A DNA stretch of 64,000 bases from Paenibacillus sp. FSL R7-0204. Its GTDB lineage: Bacteria > Bacillota > Bacilli > Paenibacillales > Paenibacillaceae. Positions within the stretch are counted from its first letter, which is position 1; every line of letters begins with the position of its first letter. Where the stretch lies: NCBI RefSeq assembly GCF_038002225.1, contig NZ_JBBOCA010000001.1:6510001-6574000 (forward strand), in the 5' to 3' direction. Positions 1 to 8,430 of the stretch are shown here, piece by piece. Under the pieces are notes generated by a model. That model was not told where the DNA came from. It was given only the letters and a program-made list of their open reading frames with translations, and searched no databases. The position numbers were made by a program, and so were the translations under genes.

Positions 1-678
1 ATCCATCCAATAGCCAACGTTTTTTCCAGACTCTAGGATCACTTTGGCCTTCTCTTTCGGCGTGGTTAAAGTGCTTCTTTCCTTGTCTGAGATTTGGGCC
101 CAAGCCAGATTCCGAAACTCATCTTCATTTTTAAGTTTGTCATAATGGAAGACATAATAGTACCAGCCGCCGCCCAGATTCTTATAATCCTTCACATAGC
201 TGAATTTCGAAGGATCCCCTTTGGCCATCTCTGGTAGGCTGAGGTAGGTTATGCCTTGTTGATACAAGTTGTCTTCGGCATCAAACAAAAAGTCAATACT
301 TTTACTAGGGGCATCATTTAAGGAGGATATCCTTTTTACAATACCTTCTCGAAACAATGTTTGAGCGATTTGTTGAATTTCAGGGTCCTGGATGTTCTCG
401 ATGGAATAATCTTGTTGAAGTATGACAGGCCGAGTCTGGAACACTTTTTCATTTTCTAACAGATAACTGCCTAGAATTTCAAAATCTTCACGACGGTTTT
501 GAAAATATTTAATAACCCCAGTCTCTGGACGCTTCAACACTTCGCTAACGTTCAAGGAAATAATGAAATCACTTGCCGTAACATGCTCCGTGCCCTTGCT
601 TTTCAAGCCAGCACATCCGCATACCGTCAATGCAAAACAGATTAGAACTGAAATGAATTTTATCGGCCTAAGATTCAT
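1..678 (-). CDS. Putative lipoprotein, 3' end outside window
   Basis: An open minus-strand frame runs from an ATG at 678 off the left edge (226 codons visible). The N-terminus MNLRPIKFISVLICFALTVC is a short basic start followed by a hydrophobic stretch. It ends in a lipobox-like V-C-G-C, so the protein is probably lipid-anchored outside the membrane. The mature part is hydrophilic and rich in charged and aromatic residues, with a GGGWYYYVFHYD segment near residue 180. I recognise no domain. A GGGGGT ribosome site lies a few bases before the ATG. The C-terminus is cut by the window, so family and length cannot be judged. Base composition is AT-richer than the polyketide operon further right. 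Confidence 0.7.
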   Translation of the reverse strand, partial: MNLRPIKFISVLICFALTVCGCAGLKSKGTEHVTASDFIISLNVSEVLKRPETGVIKYFQNRREDFEILGSYLLENEKVFQTRPVILQQDYSIENIQDPEIQQIAQTLFREGIVKRISSLNDAPSKSIDFLFDAEDNLYQQGITYLSLPEMAKGDPSKFSYVKDYKNLGGGWYYYVFHYDKLKNEDEFRNLAWAQISDKERSTLTTPKEKAKVILESGKNVGYWMD

Positions 679-755
679 ATTGCGGACCCCCATTAAGACA
701 AGAGTTGTGAATTCATGTCACGAAATGGCTTCTCGATATTATTTTAATTGTTGGT

Positions 756-1031
756 TTAGTTTAGTTCTGAAAATTGCATAAGTACAAGAATAATACTCAA
801 AACAGTTAGTGCAAAGAAAATAACAGAAATTTGACGGTTCCGGCGCATTTTGATTCCATACGAGCCAAAGAAGATTGCGGCCGCTAACTTGGCAATCATA
901 TTAGAATAGACATGATCCGAAAATATTGAACTGCTAAAGAGAATAGAAGCAAGTAAAGTCAAAGATATAAACACTTTAAACCATAGCGGTTCCCTTATGA
1001 ATTGATAGTACATGGACTTTAACGCTTTCAT
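756..1031 (-). CDS. Small three-helix membrane protein, unknown function
   Basis: This 91-residue protein has a basic N-terminus and three hydrophobic segments, at about residues 18–36, 44–60 and 68–86, separated by a short basic loop (KMRRNRQ). It therefore looks like an integral membrane protein with small loops and no enzymatic motif. It lies upstream of the lipoprotein gene on the same strand with a gap of about 77 bases, so the two may be co-transcribed. I do not recognise a family. Length and composition fit many uncharacterised Bacillales membrane proteins. Confidence 0.55.
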   Translation of the reverse strand: MKALKSMYYQFIREPLWFKVFISLTLLASILFSSSIFSDHVYSNMIAKLAAAIFFGSYGIKMRRNRQISVIFFALTVLSIILVLMQFSELN

Positions 1032-1272
1032 GGCATCCTATCCTCTACGTTTGTTCAGCCTATCTTATCACAGAGAGCCCCCAGAATCAGGATCTACCAC
1101 TGCTTAACCCAAATTGGCTGGTTTTATCTTCCTTGGGCGAAATATTTAACGTGAGGCGGGAACCACCCACATGCCAGTATACAAAAGGCCGGTCTTGGAC
1201 GGTTAGCTGTCTGATCTGAGTTTTTACCGTAGGACAATCCTCCTCATCATATCATTGTTGTATTTTAACATA

Positions 1273-1824
1273 TTAAGGAATCACCGTCGTCCCAATCCCA
1301 TTAGTAAATAGGGTATCTATCAGCTTGACCAATTCTTCCGACGACAGATCTTTGTCATTCCGTATCCACAGGCGAAACATCGACATTAGTGTGGATATGT
1401 AAAACTCAATGATATAGGGTGCTAAAGCTTCATTTGCCGGAAGGTCGACAATTAATCGCTCAAAAGGAATTTCTCTTTTCAGATGTTCGATAAAATGAAC
1501 AGAACCATAGTCGCCCAAGAGGGCTTTCAGGATTGAAATTTCCTCTGCATTCTCCAGGCATTGAAGTGCATCTTGGAAGGTATGTGTGGAGAACTCTCTG
1601 CTTGCCATTTCCTCTTTAATGGATCTAAAAACACGCTCTTCCACGTAATCCAACAACTCATAGATATCCGTAAAATATTGATAAAAGGTACTGCGGTTAT
1701 ATCCTGATCGCTTAGCGATCTCTTGGATGGTTATTTTTTCAATGGGTTTCTGGCTATATAAATCGCAGAATACATTGATGAAGGTTTGTCTTGTTTTATC
1801 CGTAATTTCAGGTTGCTTATTCAT
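1273..1824 (-). CDS. TetR/AcrR family transcriptional regulator
   Basis: The first 50 residues carry the TetR helix-turn-helix: TRQTFINVFCDLYSQKPIEK, then ITIQEIAKRSGYNRSTFYQY. The rest is the helical ligand-binding/dimerisation domain of a typical TetR protein (183 aa). I chose ATG 1824 because a TGGAGG ribosome site lies just upstream; a longer frame from 1848 lacks one. The gene is divergent from the reductase gene at 1973. Two perfect inverted repeats lie in the shared promoter region, so local repression of itself and the reductase is likely (inference). The effector is unknown. Confidence 0.85.
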   Translation of the reverse strand: MNKQPEITDKTRQTFINVFCDLYSQKPIEKITIQEIAKRSGYNRSTFYQYFTDIYELLDYVEERVFRSIKEEMASREFSTHTFQDALQCLENAEEISILKALLGDYGSVHFIEHLKREIPFERLIVDLPANEALAPYIIEFYISTLMSMFRLWIRNDKDLSSEELVKLIDTLFTNGIGTTVIP

Positions 1825-1860
1825 TATTGGCCTCCAGGTTCTGTACACCGATTACACGAC

Positions 1861-1909
1861 AGATTTTAAAAATCTGATGGTTGATGCCCGTATAGCGGAC
1901 CTATACAAT
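1861..1909. promoter_or_regulatory. Divergent promoter with two perfect palindromes (TetR operator candidates)
   Basis: AGATTTT-A-AAAATCT (1861–1875) and GTATAG-CGGAC-CTATAC (1890–1906) are perfect inverted repeats between the divergent TetR and reductase genes. A plus-strand promoter fits: TTGATG (1881–1886), a 17-base spacer, TACAAT (1904–1909). The second palindrome covers the spacer and -10, the right place for a repressor. Confidence 0.6.
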
Positions 1910-1972
1910 GACATTATACAACACGCTGTTGGATTATCAACCAGGATTAATATATAGGCTCAGGAGGCTAAT

Positions 1973-2911
1973 ATGCGAATTTTATTTTTCGGCAGAGGTG
2001 TCATATCAACCCAATATGCTTGGGCTTTTGAACAGGCAGGACATACAGTGGAGTTCTACGTTAGACAAGGGAGAAAAGAAACCTTCGGCAGCAGCATCGA
2101 GCTTGAAATGTGGGACGCACGAAAAGGGAAACAGCTCATAAAAGAACACTGGAACGTCAAATTGCATGAGGAGATCCGACCAGATTATGACCTCATTATT
2201 GTAAGTGTCAACACGGAGCAGCTTCCGGCAGCAGCACAACTATTATCGACTACTGCTGGGAACACGCCTGTCCTCATCTTTAATAACCTTTGGCAGGATT
2301 TGAAATCATCGATCTCACCCTTGTCTATGAACAATGTGGTCTTTGGATTCCCGGGAGGCGGCGGTGGCATTGAGGACAACAGGCTTAGAGGCGGCTTTTT
2401 AAAAGTGCTGTTTCTGGAACAGCCACGGGTAGGCACTGAAACTATTAATAACAAGGTCAAAGAGCTATTGGAAAGTGCCCATTTTAAAATTCGTTGGATC
2501 AAGGATATGCAAAACTGGCTATGGAATCACTTTGCCATGAATGCGGCGATGGAGACCGAGGTGTTGAGACGGGGAAGTTTTCCGGCAATCTTGGATTATA
2601 GCGACTCCTTCGCAAATGTTGGCAGGAATATGAGGGAGATTATCCCGGTAATAAAAGCCAGAGGCGGAAAAGCTGATGCGACTTCTCTGCTGCTGACTAA
2701 GATCCCGCCGGCACTTCTCGGCACGCTGTTTAACAAGCTGGTTTTTGCAAAGGGCAGCTTGCCACGCCTTTTCATGGAATACAACAATAGCAAAGCAGGC
2801 TTTGCGATACATGAAGTTGTGCAGGAAGCGAAAAAGTTAGGTATAGCTTTGCCTCGGCTTGCTGCGGCTTTGGAAAACAGTGGACAACACAAAGTAGAGG
2901 TATCAGGATAG
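1973..2911 (+). CDS. Ketopantoate reductase family (ApbA/PanE-like) oxidoreductase
   Basis: This 312-residue protein begins with a nucleotide-binding segment, MRILFFGRGVISTQYAWAFE, followed by the acidic/basic switch region (EFYVRQGRK) of the ApbA/PanE fold. A conserved internal block, FGFPGGGGGIED, follows. The C-terminal half is helical, as in the ApbA_C domain. These enzymes reduce 2-oxo acids with NADPH. Pantothenate synthesis is one role, but many paralogues in this family act elsewhere, and nothing nearby belongs to pantothenate synthesis. Control by the divergent TetR gene suggests an inducible, perhaps detoxifying, role (inference). An AGGAGG site precedes the ATG. Confidence 0.75.
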   Translation: MRILFFGRGVISTQYAWAFEQAGHTVEFYVRQGRKETFGSSIELEMWDARKGKQLIKEHWNVKLHEEIRPDYDLIIVSVNTEQLPAAAQLLSTTAGNTPVLIFNNLWQDLKSSISPLSMNNVVFGFPGGGGGIEDNRLRGGFLKVLFLEQPRVGTETINNKVKELLESAHFKIRWIKDMQNWLWNHFAMNAAMETEVLRRGSFPAILDYSDSFANVGRNMREIIPVIKARGGKADATSLLLTKIPPALLGTLFNKLVFAKGSLPRLFMEYNNSKAGFAIHEVVQEAKKLGIALPRLAAALENSGQHKVEVSG

Positions 2912-2949
2912 GAGTGGTTTAAGCTATGTATTGAAATAGAGTAATTCTG

Positions 2950-2981
2950 AGTTCAATCCACGCACTCACATAGAGTGCGAC
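2950..2981 (-). CRISPR. Solitary type I-C-like CRISPR repeat (relic)
   Basis: Read on the minus strand, this 32-base segment begins GTCGCACTC, has an inverted GAGTGCG arm after a short loop, and ends GTGGATTGAACT. That is the layout and sequence of the type I-C repeat family (GTCGCACTC…GTGCGTGGATTGAAAT). The last bases differ (ACT for AAT), as is common in the terminal repeat. No second copy lies within a spacer length on either side, and no cas gene is present. I read it as the remains of an array reduced to one repeat. Confidence 0.75.
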
Positions 2982-3163
2982 TGCGAAAAACAGCATACCC
3001 TATGCTATATCCGCTTTCATTCTCTAGCTATCCCTTTGTTCTATTCTCGAAAAGGTATCTGTCCACTCTTGACTTTCCCAGTACTCTCTCGATTCCTGAG
3101 AGTTTCGACAAATTCTGAGGTGCGAAACCCGCGGGGATTTCATGGGAGCTTGGCATTCGCACC
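2982..3163 (-). CRISPR. Leader-like region of the degraded CRISPR locus
   Basis: Immediately upstream of the repeat on the minus strand is an AT-rich tract ending in a T-run and GCA directly before the repeat. About 140–180 bases out sits a stem-loop with 8-base arms GGTGCGAA…TTCGCACC (plus-strand 3119–3126 and 3156–3163). From memory, leaders of I-C loci carry such a stem-loop between cas2 and the array. No cas2 reading frame can be made out beyond it. Confidence 0.5.
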
Positions 3164-3270
3164 GGCTCTTGTTTCTATTGTACCTCTTCGACCATATTCT
3201 GCATAATCATAAATTGTCCCACCACAGTATCACCCGGGGGGTATCCAACACACTACAAATAAGCCGTACC

Positions 3271-3286
3271 GCATACTTAAGTATGC
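3271..3286. repeat. Perfect 16-bp palindrome in a larger hairpin
   Basis: GCATACTT followed by AAGTATGC is a perfect palindrome, flanked by AGCCG (left) and CGGCT (right), which could extend the stem. It lies in the gene-free stretch 2912–3706. It may act as a transcription terminator or a protein site. No T-run follows. Confidence 0.5.
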
Positions 3287-3353
3287 AGGCCGGCTATCTC
3301 TGTTATCTCTACTTGGCTATGCCCTCAGCGTAGTGCTTTCTCCCACTCTCCCC

Positions 3354-3540
3354 AGCGGACTCAGAGGCCCTTATTCCGCGAGAAATCCAACTTTATCAGC
3401 TGTCGCGGACTCCATGGCCCTTATTTGCCCATTTTTCACCTGAAGAGGGCTCGCAGAGAGACAATAAGTGCACCACAGTCCGCAAACCGGCAAAAAAGGT
3501 AACTTTTCTTGAAAATAACGGCCCTCAGGTCCGCTAAGGA
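3354..3540. repeat. Dispersed 'GCGGACTC…CCTTATT' intergenic repeats, several copies
   Basis: AGCGGACTCAGAGGCCCTTA at 3354, CGCGGACTCCATGGCCCTTA at 3405, and the reverse form AACGGCCCTCAGGTCCGCTA near 3519 are variants of one element. Related copies occur near 35.1–35.23 kb. No gene was found in this stretch. Confidence 0.6.
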
Positions 3541-3629
3541 GCAGATTGGGAGGGCGAGGCAGATTCGCAGGCTTCCAGACGAGACAGCTGGTAGTCTTGC
3601 TCGGCCCTCCTGCAGCAATGGTAAGCAGC

Positions 3630-3686
3630 CTTGCTCTCACCGCAGGCGAGAGCAAGTAGCCCTTGCCCGCCCCTTCAAGCGCGGGC
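3630..3686 (-). terminator. Double hairpin after the polyketide operon
   Basis: Two GC-rich stem-loops follow the last operon gene: GCCCGC…GCGGGC (3665–3686) and CTTGCTCTC…GAGAGCAAG (3630–3656). No clear T-run follows on the minus strand, so termination strength is uncertain. Confidence 0.4.
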
Positions 3687-3706
3687 AGTCAACAGCGCTC
3701 CCCCCA

Positions 3707-4513
3707 TCAAGCATTCATCAACACCTGAATGCGCTCCACATCCTGGCTGAATTTCTTCGCCAGGCGGGCTTTGCCGAGGTTGGACTTCACGATCTTCTGC
3801 ATCCGCTTGTCATCCGTTACTGCGAACTTGGCGAGCATGCGGAAGCCTTGCTCGGGGGCGCGTTCCACGAATACGCTAAGTGCGTATTCCAGACCCTTGG
3901 ACAGGACGCGGAATTCCTCCGCGCCGTAGCGGATTTGCCCGGCGGCAATCTGGTCCAGGATCTCCTCGGACAGCTCCAGCGCATACAGGACATTGGACTG
4001 CTCCTTCAGCATCGGCGGGTGGGCCAGGGCGGCAACGAAGGCCCGCTGCTCCAGCGCGTTAGCCGTGCCTTTCATGCCATCGAACAAGGCGCGGAGCGCG
4101 CCGAAGTCCTGCTCCCCGATGCGCTGCAGCGCCATCGCTGCCGCCTCGCGCATCCGCCAGCGGGCGTCATTCATCGCCGCCCGGCAGCGTTCCAGAATGG
4201 TCTCCTGGCGGGCAGGCTCCGCATAGCGGTAATAGCTGCCCATCGCCTGAAGCGCGCAGAACGGCAGGAACTCGCGGGGATCATCCGTAGGCGCTTCCGC
4301 CTCTGTCTTGCCGGTCCACTGCACAAGCAGCTCCCAGGCTTCGCTGGCCACCCAGTCCGATGCGAAAGCATCCGCGAAGGTGGAAGCCGCGCCCAGATTC
4401 GCCCGGGGTCCCGGCAGGTTCGACTCGCCCATGAGACGCTGCTCCAGTTCCCCGAACCTCCCGGCCTCCTGAAGATGCTCATAGAAGACGTTTTTGGTTA
4501 CTTTACTATTCAT
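3707..4513 (-). CDS. HEAT-repeat-like helical protein, last gene of the polyketide operon
   Basis: This 268-residue, almost wholly helical protein has HEAT-like units, clearest around residues 135–155 (DARWRMREAAAMALQRIGEQ). No catalytic motif is visible. It starts at ATG 4513 after a GGAGGGG site, 15 bases past the stop of the HemN-like gene, and its position as the last gene in an unbroken string argues for co-transcription. HEAT proteins usually act as binding scaffolds, so a role in holding tailoring enzymes or ACP is possible but only inferred. It could instead be an unrelated passenger. Stem-loops follow its stop. Confidence 0.6.
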   Translation of the reverse strand: MNSKVTKNVFYEHLQEAGRFGELEQRLMGESNLPGPRANLGAASTFADAFASDWVASEAWELLVQWTGKTEAEAPTDDPREFLPFCALQAMGSYYRYAEPARQETILERCRAAMNDARWRMREAAAMALQRIGEQDFGALRALFDGMKGTANALEQRAFVAALAHPPMLKEQSNVLYALELSEEILDQIAAGQIRYGAEEFRVLSKGLEYALSVFVERAPEQGFRMLAKFAVTDDKRMQKIVKSNLGKARLAKKFSQDVERIQVLMNA

Positions 4514-4528
4514 CTCAGTACCCCTCCA

Positions 4529-5827
4529 TCATTTTGGAAAAGCCATCTTGATCTGCTCCTCGCAGAACTCCTTACATACATTGTTGCCCCAGAACAGCCC
4601 GTGGAAACGCGTCAGCGCGATGGTGTCCTCGCGGATCTCGACCAGTCCTTCCTTCACGAACTTGTCGAACAGCTCGGGGAAATGCTCCTCCGGGTATACG
4701 CCGAATTTGCGGCGGAACTGCTGGCGGTCAACCGCTGTACGGCGCAGGCCCATCGCCAGGAACTGGTTAGGCAGATCCTCTGCCTTCACTTCGTAGCCTA
4801 ATGCAATGGGCAGGTCGCCGGATGTAATATTTTTCACATATTCAGGGAGTAATTTTACATTCTGGTAGGCATACCCGCCCACATCGCCGAACGCCCCCAG
4901 TCCCACAGAGAGCAGGTCCAGGTAATCGTCAAAATGCTTACGGCTATACACATGATGGCCTCCCGGCCGGACGAAATCATAAGTCGATTCCACCGAATAG
5001 CCCTGCGACTCCAGATAACGGCAAGCCTCTATATACATCTGCTGCTCCAGCTCAAGTCCGCCGCAGGCCGGAAGCTCGCCGCTGGCAATGCGCTTCGCCA
5101 GACCGAAGCCGGGAATGATCTTAAGCGGAAACAGCGTGACATGACCGATATCCAGCTCCACTACCTTCGCCAGATCCTCAAGCCATTCCTGCATCGTCTG
5201 GCCCGGCAGATTGTACATCAGGTCCAGGCTGACGTTCGCGATGCCCGCCTCTCTGGAATCCTGAATACTCCGCAGGGAATCCTCACCGGTCTGAAGCAGC
5301 CCAAGACGTCTGCCCAGCTCATCGTTGAATGTCTGCACCCCGAGACTGATCCGGTTCACCCCCAGCGCCTGAAGCAGCTTCAGCTTGGCAGCGGTGAACG
5401 AGGCGGGATTGCCCTCGAATGTGATCTCTTCAATATTATGCATAGGAAGTGTAGCCTGTAGCTGCTCGAATAACGCTGTGATCTCTTCCTCGTCCAGCAC
5501 GCTTGGCGTCCCGCCGCCGATATATAGCGCCTCCACTGAGCAATTGCGGATCTGCGGCGTCATCCCGTACATCTCCAGCTCGCGGAACAGTGCAGCCAGA
5601 TAATCCTTGCGGGCTCCCTGCTCGTTGAACGCCTTGGGGTACGGGCAGAACGGGCAGATCGAGTCACAGAAGGGAATATGTACATAGACCAGCTTGGAGC
5701 TTGCCGCGGCTTGATTCAAGTTCATGAGTGACGGCAGCCGTTTGCTGTCCTCTGGCGACACCGGCGTGTTCCCCATGGGATAGTGCCCTATCCCGATCTC
5801 ACGGAACGGGTACACAGGCTTGTTCAT
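4529..5827 (-). CDS. HemN-like radical SAM enzyme 1
   Basis: The protein (432 aa from ATG 5827) carries the radical SAM cluster motif CxxxCxxC at C54, C58 and C61 within VHIPFCDSICPFCPY. The GGGTPS SAM-binding loop follows, and the C-terminal HemN-type domain ends near FHGLFWGNNVCKEFCEEQIK. HemN itself decarboxylates coproporphyrinogen, but HemN-like proteins in biosynthetic clusters perform radical methylation or cyclopropanation using SAM. ATG 5827 was chosen over an upstream TTG because GGAGGAAGGA lies before it. It begins 4 bases after the stop of the B12 radical SAM gene. It is the most divergent of the three HemN-like copies in the operon. The substrate is unknown; a polyketide intermediate is the natural guess. 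Confidence 0.85.
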   Translation of the reverse strand: MNKPVYPFREIGIGHYPMGNTPVSPEDSKRLPSLMNLNQAAASSKLVYVHIPFCDSICPFCPYPKAFNEQGARKDYLAALFRELEMYGMTPQIRNCSVEALYIGGGTPSVLDEEEITALFEQLQATLPMHNIEEITFEGNPASFTAAKLKLLQALGVNRISLGVQTFNDELGRRLGLLQTGEDSLRSIQDSREAGIANVSLDLMYNLPGQTMQEWLEDLAKVVELDIGHVTLFPLKIIPGFGLAKRIASGELPACGGLELEQQMYIEACRYLESQGYSVESTYDFVRPGGHHVYSRKHFDDYLDLLSVGLGAFGDVGGYAYQNVKLLPEYVKNITSGDLPIALGYEVKAEDLPNQFLAMGLRRTAVDRQQFRRKFGVYPEEHFPELFDKFVKEGLVEIREDTIALTRFHGLFWGNNVCKEFCEEQIKMAFPK

Positions 5828-5831
5828 TCTA

Positions 5832-7118
5832 TCAAGTCCTTCCTCCAATTGAATTCATAAGCATATCCTTATAGATGTGGCGTGATGCAGACAGAGCATC
5901 GGTGAGCAAGTCAGCGCTGTAGTCCTTAGACTGGTAATAGGCTGGAAAAAGCAAGTTATCCTCAGCCCGGATCACCTGCTCCTGTAGAGCGATATTGTAG
6001 AGTGCGGTGTGAGGGTAGACACGGATGCCTTGGCTGGCCAGAATATAGACCGGATTCATCTGATTGACCACCTGGACCGTCTCTTGCACCGTCTCCGCAT
6101 TCTCTCCCGGCCCGCCGAACAGCAGCGATACCGAATAGGGAAGCTGATAGTGTTCCAGCAGGTGTCCCAGCTCAACAAGCTGCTCCGGGGTGAATTGCTT
6201 GCCCATCCGCCGGAGCAGCTGCCGTGAACCCGAGTCGGCCCCGATGTCCACGAAGCGGCAGCCGTTCTCCTTCAGCGAGCGGATCAATTCCTCCGTAACT
6301 TGAGCCGGGGTCAAGGCGCAGCTCCATTCCAGCGAGGGGCTTGTGCAGCCGATCAGCCGGCAGAACTCCACCGTCTCCTCCACCTCATGATTGAACACAC
6401 CGTCTACAAAAGTAATATTATGCACCTGATAGTCATTCTCCAGGATCTTCATATCTTCGCCGAACTGCTCCGCAGGAATCCGGCAGGCGCCGGCATTCAT
6501 GTAGCCCTCCGAGCAATAGATGCAGTGCCGGCTGCAGCCTCTGGAGGCCTGGTAGCCCATCGAGGCTTTTTTGATGCGGGGATTCGGGATAAAATACTGC
6601 GGAGCGAACAGCGGCTTCGGCGGAATACGGCTGTACACCGGATGATAGGCGGGATCTGCATTACGAACCGTACCTGTCTCCGGGGCCTGCCCCCGCTCGA
6701 TCTCACGGGCCAGCCGCACCGCTTCCGCTTCGCCCCCGCTGCCCTTGATGCCGTAATCCGCCCCCAGCCCCTTCACCAGCTCGCCCGGCATCACCAGCAT
6801 CGCAGCCCCGCCAAGCAGTACCTTGGCTGAACTGCAGGTACGGCATACCTGCATGACTTGCTGTAAGAAAGAGAGATAGCTCTCCGGCTGCTGGATCACC
6901 TGATTATCGATGTTGCGCACCGAAAGGCAGATCAGATCCGCTCCGGTGACCCGCAGCTCCCCGCGGAGCGTCTCCAGCGGCTCAGCCACAAAAGCCAGAT
7001 CCAAAAAGCGTGCATTAAATCCGGCAGCGGTCAGAGCCGAGTAGACCATTCCCGCTCCGACGGGCAGGACCGGCAGCGGCTTCAGCAGTGTATTCGTAGA
7101 GACGACCAGTATTCTCAT
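5832..7118 (-). CDS. B12-binding-domain radical SAM enzyme 1
   Basis: Residues 1–130 form a Rossmann-like B12-binding domain (MRILVVSTNT…LSVRNIDNQ…ADYGIKGSGG). The radical SAM core follows, with CxxxCxxC at C195, C199 and C202 (GCSRHCIYC). Total length is 428 aa. The canonical DxHxxG cobalamin ligand motif is not evident, as in many class B radical SAM proteins, so base-off binding without the histidine is likely. Members methylate unactivated carbons or catalyse ring contractions and cyclisations. It shares the LS(V/I)RN(I/L)DN motif with the neighbouring gene, so the two are paralogues. A GGTGGAG site precedes the ATG. The substrate cannot be told from sequence. Confidence 0.85.
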   Translation of the reverse strand: MRILVVSTNTLLKPLPVLPVGAGMVYSALTAAGFNARFLDLAFVAEPLETLRGELRVTGADLICLSVRNIDNQVIQQPESYLSFLQQVMQVCRTCSSAKVLLGGAAMLVMPGELVKGLGADYGIKGSGGEAEAVRLAREIERGQAPETGTVRNADPAYHPVYSRIPPKPLFAPQYFIPNPRIKKASMGYQASRGCSRHCIYCSEGYMNAGACRIPAEQFGEDMKILENDYQVHNITFVDGVFNHEVEETVEFCRLIGCTSPSLEWSCALTPAQVTEELIRSLKENGCRFVDIGADSGSRQLLRRMGKQFTPEQLVELGHLLEHYQLPYSVSLLFGGPGENAETVQETVQVVNQMNPVYILASQGIRVYPHTALYNIALQEQVIRAEDNLLFPAYYQSKDYSADLLTDALSASRHIYKDMLMNSIGGRT

Positions 7119-7144
7119 GCTTCACTCCACCCTGTCTTCCTCAT

Positions 7145-8428
7145 TCAAATGAACATCCAGTCCAGGTTGCGTTCCCGGTACGGCGCACAGATGCTGTTCG
7201 CCTGCTCCAGACTCAGCTGCGGGGACATGAAGAACTTCGGATGAAGCAGCTCATCCGGCTCCGGCGAACCTACATAGCTGTACATATCAGTGGATGGCAG
7301 AATACGGATGCCGAACAAGCCGAAGATGCGCTGCACCGCAAGCTCCTCCATCAGCTCCAGCGTCTCGTGCAGGGTCTCCGGCGTCTCCTCCGGCCCCCCG
7401 ATCAGCAGGCAGAAGCTGAAGTCCAGCTCCTGATCGCGGCAGAGCTGGACCACCGACCGGATCTCGGCCTGCCGGAAGTTTTTCTTGAACGACCTGAGAC
7501 AGATATCGCTGCCTGAATCAATGCCGAACTCCACCTCCGTACACCCGGCCTGCTTAAGCAGCCCGGCGAATTCTGCCGTAAAGAACCGCGGATTCAGGAA
7601 GCAGCCCCAGGATAACGGAAGTGTCCGCCCGATCAGCTCCCGGCAGATTTCTTCGGCATGCTCCAGGGGATAGTTGAACACACTGTCCACGAAATCAAAT
7701 GAGCCGATGTCATACTGCACCACCATCTGCTCAATTTCATCGGCCACCCCCTTCGGCGACCGCAGGCGGACGGCCCGGCCCTCCAGTGACGGGTAAGCAC
7801 AATAGGTACAGCTTAGCGCACAGCCCCTTTTGGTCAATACATTATGACGGACCCTACGATCCACATCATAGCTGTGCAGAAACCCGCTGCGGCTGGGGTA
7901 ATACTCCTGATCCAGCTGCTCAGGCGCATACGGCGACCAGTAATTCCATTCCCCAGCCCTTGTCCTGAACATGAGCCCGCTTACTGCGGATGGCACCTGC
8001 CCCGCTTCCAGCTGGCTAAGCAGCTCCACGATACTGTCACAGCCGTCACCGACAATGCCGTAATCGGCTCCCGTCTCCTGCAGCCACTGCCGGGGCAGGA
8101 GCGAGAAGCCCGCTCCTCCCAGAATGATACTGGCCCTGCTATTCCATTCCCGCACCCAATCCACCATCAAGCAGACCTGATCCACGAAGCTCCGGGGATA
8201 TTGCATGCAGCAATTATCCAGGTTACGGATCGACAAGCCGATGTAATCCGGCGCGTAGGCATTAAGGTAATTCGTAACGGCCTCCCGGGTATACTCCAGC
8301 TGGGTCATGTCCAGCATACCTGCCTCCCAGCCGGAAGCGACAAGACTGGCGTGAATATAGCTAAGACCCAGCGGGAATACAGGAGGCCGCTTCTCCGTAT
8401 TCGCCGAGATCAGCAGCACTCTGCCCAT
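7145..8428 (-). CDS. B12-binding-domain radical SAM enzyme 2
   Basis: The protein is 427 aa from ATG 8428. The N-terminal cobalamin-type domain reads LSIRNLDN and GADYGIVGDG, and the radical SAM motif CxxxCxxC is at C203, C207 and C210 (RGCALSCTYC). No DxHxxG motif is apparent. A GTG at 8434 overlaps the hydrolase stop (GTGA), but ATG 8428 sits at better spacing from the AAGGGGGA site. It is paralogous to the next gene (5832–7118). Two class B enzymes in a row suggest two successive radical reactions on one scaffold (inference). Electrons could come from the Fe-S flavoprotein encoded two genes upstream. Confidence 0.85.
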   Translation of the reverse strand: MGRVLLISANTEKRPPVFPLGLSYIHASLVASGWEAGMLDMTQLEYTREAVTNYLNAYAPDYIGLSIRNLDNCCMQYPRSFVDQVCLMVDWVREWNSRASIILGGAGFSLLPRQWLQETGADYGIVGDGCDSIVELLSQLEAGQVPSAVSGLMFRTRAGEWNYWSPYAPEQLDQEYYPSRSGFLHSYDVDRRVRHNVLTKRGCALSCTYCAYPSLEGRAVRLRSPKGVADEIEQMVVQYDIGSFDFVDSVFNYPLEHAEEICRELIGRTLPLSWGCFLNPRFFTAEFAGLLKQAGCTEVEFGIDSGSDICLRSFKKNFRQAEIRSVVQLCRDQELDFSFCLLIGGPEETPETLHETLELMEELAVQRIFGLFGIRILPSTDMYSYVGSPEPDELLHPKFFMSPQLSLEQANSICAPYRERNLDWMFI

Positions 8429-8430
8429 AC

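Noticed and set aside
3142-3333. Possible cas remnant near the CRISPR relic
   Set aside because: Neither strand gives a Cas1/Cas2-like segment that I can recognise.
3509-4801. Long plus-strand frame of 430 codons
   Set aside because: It lies antisense to the HEAT-like and HemN-like genes, has Arg/His/Leu-rich composition typical of GC-rich shadow frames, and matches no family.
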